Shown here one piece after another: positions 58,280-64,000 of a DNA stretch of 64,000 nucleotides. The stretch's first letter is position 1. Every line of letters starts with the position of its first letter. The notes under the pieces are model-generated. The model had not been told where the DNA came from, made no database searches, and saw only the letters and a list, made by a program, of their open reading frames with translations. Source of the DNA: Zelopaecilomyces penicillatus (Eukaryota > Ascomycota > Sordariomycetes > Hypocreales > Pseudodiploosporaceae). Location of the stretch: assembly GCA_005765155.1 (NCBI GenBank), contig VCCP01000003.1, positions 682,001-746,000 on the forward strand. The letters run 5' to 3'. The translations under genes were made by a program, and so were the position numbers.

Positions 58280-60512
58280 ATATCTTTAAATCTAAAACCC
58301 TTCTATTTAATAAGATACTTGTTTTATTTATTCTCCTATCTAGTATCTAATATAGTTTCTACTTCCTATTCTCTTTCAACTGCTTTAATTTATATTATTA
58401 TATATTCTTTTATATTATTAGATGCTTTACTTAATATAGAAATATAGAATACAGGGTATAATTATATATTCTTTAATAATAAAAGTTTATAATTAGTATT
58501 GGAAATAGTTTTTTTAACTTTAAAAGGTCTAAGTTTTTTAAAATCTAATTTATTGCTTGATTATATTATAGTAATATTTAAAGAAGTTTTACCTAATATA
58601 TAATACAAAAGGTATACTATATCTCCCTCTTTAAAGATTAATCCCTTTAATCTTTATTAATCTATATAATATTTTATTTTATTATAGATGATTTAGAGTT
58701 ATATATAGAGTTCTTTATATAATTATTATATTTATATAATATTTAATATAGCTTTTTCTGATTTTAATCCTTCTTATTATAATAGGTGGAATGCTTTTGA
58801 TATAAATCTATAATTAATATATATTAGTATAGTTTAAATTGATTCGGAAACGGATATATTATAGGCTAGTTATATAATTAATAAATACTTTACTTAATTA
58901 TCCTAGTAGTAATTAATATAAGTGTATAAATATCCTTTAATAATTTAATTAATTTATTCTATTTATCTATTAGTTTATAAATAATAGGCAGTATTAAATT
59001 TATATCTGATCTTAAGATATCCTATTAATCCTTATTAAAACTTAAAGATAAAGGTTATTCCTTTATTAAAGATGATTTCTTCTAATAAGCTATATAAGCT
59101 TATAACCACTCTATTAAAGCTATAGGTAAGATCTTCTATTAAGCTTGCTTTAAGGTATAATATAAAATAAGAGAACTTTATTAATCTTTCTATAATAACC
59201 TATATCGAGTTATAGGCTACTCCTATAAAGGGTTCTACTGATAAGGGTAGTTTAATAATAAAGTCAAATAATATTAATTCTTAGGGTTATATAGATACTA
59301 ATAGTGGTTATAACTCTCTATATAGTTTATATCTTATTAGCTTGGTTTATTTATAAATAATATAATTATTTATAATCTTCTAGACTATTTATTATAATCC
59401 TTTAAATCCATAATATCTTTATACTTATTCTATAGTCTTTATAATTCCTTAATAACTATAAACAGGGGATTTATATAATTCTTATATAATAGTCTCTTAG
59501 AGTTCTTTAGATATCTAGAGTTTCTTATTATATTTATAGTGTTTATCTTTCTATTTTATACCTTTAGGTACTCTTACTATATCTTTTAAGGAGTATACTT
59601 ATTTAACTTGTTTTAAGATAGGATTAGCTGATATAACTTGGTATATAATGTTTAGTTTTATTTATAGTATACCTGATTTAGTTATTTAAAAGATTTATCC
59701 TTTATAATAAGGCTTTCTATTATTATAATCGCTTTATTAGCTTAGAGTGTCTGCTCTACTGTTTTCGGATCCTTTATAATAAATAATTTTATAATTATAA
59801 TCTATAAGGGTTTCTATATAATAAGTTTATTATATATTTAACTTTTATATTATAGTAAAGTAAAAGATATTCTTATAATTAATAAAAACCTTTATCTTAT
59901 AATTACTTCCTTATAGATAATATAAGAATTTATTAAAAGCTTTAATAATAATTATAAATTCTTTATTATAGATTAGATAATTAAGTTCTGCTTTATATAG
60001 TTTTTTAAAGTAGAAGATAATAGGTTATAGTCTATCTTTATTATCTTATTATCTAATTTATACTTTAATAGTATAGTTTAATGCATTAGTTTCGAGTTCT
60101 ATAGGTTTATCCAGATTATATATTACTAATACAGGTTCTTCATAGATTTACTTCTTAAATTCTTTAAATACAGTATTTATATCAGGTTTCTATAAGAATT
60201 TATAATCTTTCTTAATATATTTAATAAATAGTATAGCTATTTTATTATAATTATAAATAAACTTTTAGTAGTAGTTAATAAAGCTTAAAAACTCTTATAT
60301 ATTTATAATATTTTATAATATTAGCTAGTTATATACTACAGTGATTTTTACTGATTCTATTCGAATTTTATCTAATAAAAAGATATATCCTAAAAAGATA
60401 ATCGTTTATTTATAAAATTTATATTTTTCTGATTTAATAAGAAGATTATTATCTTAAAGTAGTTATAATACTTTATAGATATATTCTCTATATTCTTATT
60501 TTATTTAAAAGA

Positions 60513-60639
60513 AGATCAGGATATTATTTAGATATACTACTATAAAGATATTTAAATATTCTTAAAGAATATTATTAATTATATACTGGAATGTTATAGG
60601 GGTATTGATTAGGCCGAAAGGTATTACCAGGTATTCGAA
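60513..60639 (-). pseudogene. Reverse transcriptase core relic
   Basis: This is the best preserved coding trace of the element: the FGL motif and the mutated YLDD box lie in one frame at the family's usual spacing. The catalytic aspartates are lost, so it cannot be active. Confidence 0.75.
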
Positions 60640-63600
60640 AAGTCTAAACTTAATTCTAAAAGTGGTTTTCTATTTATTACCTTTCTTTATTCGAATCAAG
60701 TTATACACTCTTTTAAGGTTTAGGGTAGTAAACCAGTTTATTCTATATAATCAATTATATAATTTATTAATTAATAATAAAGAGGTCTAATCCTTAATTA
60801 TAACTATATTCAATAATCAGTAATCTATAACCAGTTATAGTTTATTATTCTTTTTTAATATAAATATAATAGGGTATCCTACTTTAGATATAAATAATTA
60901 AATATATCCTTTTTTAAGTATTTTATTAAGATACTCTCTTAATATCTTAAGTTCCTTAGTATTTAATATATAAATCTTAGTAAAAGTAGGCTTCTTTCTA
61001 TTTATAATCTGAATTTCATAGTCCTATTAATTATATAAGGGGAGCTTTATTTTAAATTCTTTATAAAACAGTTTAATATACTTATAATATTCTTTTAGTA
61101 TAGATATAAGTTATTTTTCTATATCTAAGAGTGGTTTATTTTTAAAGTATTCTTATAATTACTTTATTATTATCCTAAAAGCAGTAATAACCTATCAAGT
61201 TTATTATTATCAACCATTATATTGTTTTTTAGTATAATTTCCTAATAAGAGGCCCTTTTTAATAGCTATAAAGTATACTTTCTTCGCTTTACCTATTATT
61301 ATTAAATCTTTATAATCTTTTAAAGATAATATAATATCACTCTATTATATCTAGCTTATCTTTTAATTAATCTATAGATTACTATTAAATAACCAGAGAT
61401 AACCTAGTATAAATTTATATTCTTTAGTATTTATTATATTAAATATAATACTATCTTAATATCCTTAAACTTTAAATTAAAGATAATTAATCTCTTTATT
61501 GATCTATTCTTTATTATAAATAAAGATATTCTCTTTTAGGTTATATAAGAGATATAATTCTTTCTTATTATACTATAATAATTATATATAATTCATAGCT
61601 TTTAATAATATATAATTACCTATTACTCCACTATCCATTAAAGCATAAAAATAATATCCTATAATCTATATTTCTATTATTAATTTAAGCCTATTAATAC
61701 CTATTATATAAAGGGTCTTTTATAGGGGATTGTATTATAACTCTCTTATAGATAACTTTACTTGTTTTTTAAGTTTCCAGGATTGTATTCTTTATATAAT
61801 CTATTATAATTTATCCTATCCAAGCCTTAAATAATTATATAATACAGAGTTTAATCGGATTAACTTCCTTTATAGATTTAAAAGTTAAATTCTTATTTAT
61901 AGAGGTTCTTTATTTCCTTGTATATATATTTGTTTTCTTCTATATATTATCTATATTAGGGTTTATTATAGTTAATCGCTATTATAGCTTTATACTAAGT
62001 CCTCCCTAAGATACTATCTTCCAATAATCATCTTTTATATTATTATACTAGCTTCTATTATAAGTATATATTATACTTAAGGTTAATATAATTATATAAA
62101 TCCTCTTTTCTATAATCTATAAATTATAATCTATTATATCCTAATTCGAGTTTTTCCTATTTATAGATCTTATAATAGATAAACTTATAATCTTTATTTT
62201 TAGCTCCTTATCTATATTCTTCTAGGGTTTTAAAGTATAATTCAAACATATTAATTCCAAAAGATATAAAATACTTAGCCTTATATTAATTAATAAATTA
62301 ATCTCTTATAAGAACATTCTTAATTCCTTATACTTCTATATAATATAGAAAGAATTTATTCTGGATTTTTATTTTCTAGTATTAAAAACAGAAGAAATCG
62401 ATATATAATATCCAGCTGATTTCATTATAAAAGATATAATTAAAGTCTAAGAGTATATAATCATCTTTATATTTACTATAATTAATCTTTAATATAAAGG
62501 CTCTCCTAAGGTAATTTCCTGGAATAGGAATACCTAGGCCTTCTTTTAATATCTATTTATAAATATATTTTATAATTATAAGTTAAAGATTAACTCTGTT
62601 TATATAGCTTAATACTTATATAAGTTTAATTATTACTTCCCTAAGGTATTTATAAGCAGCGCTCTTAGATAATAAATATAATATAGTATAATACTATATT
62701 ATCCTAAGAGGTTTATTACTCTCAGATTTTAAAGAGCTAGAGTCCAAGCTATTATTTATTATTTTATCCTTAACCAGGGTATTTTTATTATTTATAGCAG
62801 GGATTACTTATCGATCCAGGATCTCCTTAAAATACTCTTCTTTATCTATATCTATATTCAGTTATTAATCCTATTATATAGTACTAGATTAGGTTAGTAT
62901 AGTCTATAATATTAATAATTATTAAGGTATAGGGTATCTATAATTTCCAGGTTATTCTTATCCCTATCCTCTTTATCCTATTATAGCCAGAGTTTATCTA
63001 TTTATAGCTATAATATATACACTTTATTATATATTCAGTACTGGTTTCCAAGGTTTCTTACTTTTCTTAAGTTATTCATAGTATTATAATATATATCTAT
63101 ACTTATTACAGTTATAATATTAGACTTTAGATATATTATATTTCTGGGTTATATTAAGTTCTATTCTTCCAGGATTTTAAGTATATATATAGGCAATAGG
63201 TTCTTCTCTATATCTACCTTAATTAAACTGGTATTATATATTTCTTTATCCAAAATCGCTCTATCTTAATCCTTTATTCTTTCTTTATTTATATTATATA
63301 AACTATCTATTATCAATCTTAATAGCTATTCCAATATACTTAACTAGGTTTTTAAATCTGTCTTCCCTAAAGAGTTTATCTTTAATTTCTTCTTTAAGCC
63401 TATTATAGAAGTATTCCATTAATATATCATCTTCCTAGGTAATTTATAAGGTAATTTATCTAAATTCCAAGGTATAGTTTAAAGCTGATCCGTATTAATA
63501 TAGTAGTTTAAGTTTCTTGATTATAGCTCTCTCTTTATCTACTTATCTAAAAACTTCTTTAATTACTTTTTCAAAGTTAAAGTACTTCTTAAAGATTTAT

Positions 63601-63750
63601 TTAGTTTCCTTATCCTAGTCTTTCTCTTTCTTATTTATATAATCCTTTATAATAAATTCGAACCATTTAAGAGCAGCTCCTTCTATATATCCTATAGTAT
63701 AAAGGATTTTCATAGACTCTTCCTATAATTAATAAAGATAGAATTAATAA

Positions 63751-64000
63751 TATTAAAATAAGTGGGTTTTTATATAACAGCCTGACCTGTTATAAGACTA
63801 GTAGCTAAACCTACTACAGCTTAGCAGCTAGACCTGCTATAAGACCTAAAAAGCCTGTGCAGCCTGACCTGCTATATCGGGCTAGACTAGTAAAATAAGG
63901 GCTTATCCCTTATACCCCTCCCTTTCTTATTATTTGGAATACTTAGAAATCTAAAGAAATATTATTTGGAATTCTTAAATAATTCCAAATAATCCTAGTA
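63751..64000 (-). repeat. LTR of the gypsy-type element (5' LTR in element sense, cut by window end)
   Basis: Starts TATTAAAATAAGTGGG, the G-to-A version of the TGTTAAAATAGGCGGG start of the 57.8-kb LTR. It then follows that copy closely through the ATCCTAGTA block to the window edge. The 57.8-kb copy has one or two extra internal repeat units. Confidence 0.8.

Larger units (their letters stand above)
55920..64000. other. AT-rich, RIP-like isochore
   Basis: From about 55.92 kb to the window edge the sequence becomes overwhelmingly A/T with abundant TA dinucleotides and almost no CG. Stop codons fill all frames, so only one open stretch over 60 codons remains. This is the signature expected from repeat-induced point mutation in Pezizomycotina. 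It contains the LTR and retrotransposon relics listed separately. No host gene is seen. Confidence 0.9.
57808..64000 (-). mobile_element. Ty3/gypsy-type LTR retrotransposon, decayed, minus orientation
   Basis: Direct LTRs bound an interior of about 5.5 kb. On the minus strand the reverse-transcriptase signature is legible at 60639-60607 (FEYLVIPFGLI, cf. the gypsy E.L.MPFGL motif). About 22 codons later, at 60540-60513, it reads VVYLNNILIF, where the catalytic YLDD aspartates are both Asn, explicable by G-to-A. Further upstream in element sense, at about 63119-63083, a CCHC-knuckle-like YYNCNKYRYIYY is seen with Cys/Gly/His changed by transitions. The order knuckle (gag), then RT, matches gypsy layout. 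All frames are full of stops, so the element is dead. The 5' LTR runs off the window. Confidence 0.8.

Noticed and set aside
60605..60790. 61-codon plus-strand open frame in the AT block
   Set aside because: It is antisense to the reverse-transcriptase relic, and its composition is only that of AT-rich DNA.
1..64000. CRISPR array, bacterial operon or prophage
   Set aside because: No regularly spaced direct repeats or prokaryotic signals were seen; the introns and gene families are fungal.

Overview
This window comes from the nuclear genome of a filamentous ascomycete, most likely a Sordariomycete and possibly Hypocreales (the order is an inference). The genes have short GT-AG introns (about 50-140 nt) with CTAAC-type branch points. 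5S rRNA genes are dispersed rather than sitting in the rDNA. One tRNA has an intron. The last 8 kb is an extremely AT-rich block containing a retrotransposon decayed by C-to-T/G-to-A changes, as expected from repeat-induced point mutation (RIP).

1-13 kb: a CNNM/Mam3-like DUF21-CBS membrane protein; a 3-carboxy-cis,cis-muconate cyclase on the minus strand facing, across about 2.1 kb, a catechol/hydroxyquinol-type intradiol dioxygenase on the plus strand (ring cleavage plus lactonisation, a plausible aromatic-catabolism pair); a Rid1-like protein carrying only the formin regulatory half (GBD-FH3); and an RraA/HMG-aldolase-family protein. 13.2-19.5 kb has no gene I can support.

19.5-43.4 kb is mostly core housekeeping: a WBP2-like GRAM/PPxY protein, complex III hinge protein Qcr6, an APC amino-acid/choline-type permease, a frameshifted Myb/SANT-like gene, an intron-bearing tRNA-Thr(CGT), an FLVCR-like MFS transporter, sterol 3-keto reductase Erg27, the 14-KH-type vigilin Scp160 and a class A J-protein (Xdj1-like).

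43.8-56 kb is an accessory zone: one orphan hypothetical gene, two paralogous small secreted six-cysteine proteins that share an 11-nt microexon, and a previously hidden 13-exon gene for a secreted protein built of repeated cysteine modules, about one module per exon. It also holds an APH-like kinase pseudogene and a divergent 5S rRNA gene with several 5S relics. This zone borders the RIP-like AT block directly at about 55.9 kb.

55.9-64 kb: an AT-rich block with a decayed Ty3/gypsy-type LTR retrotransposon in minus orientation. LTRs lie at 57.8-58.3 kb and 63.75 kb to the window edge, and a third LTR copy is inverted at 56.1-56.5 kb. The reverse-transcriptase and zinc-knuckle motifs are still legible although mutated.

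All exon structures were built by hand from splice signals and reading-frame continuity. No alignment or expression data were available.
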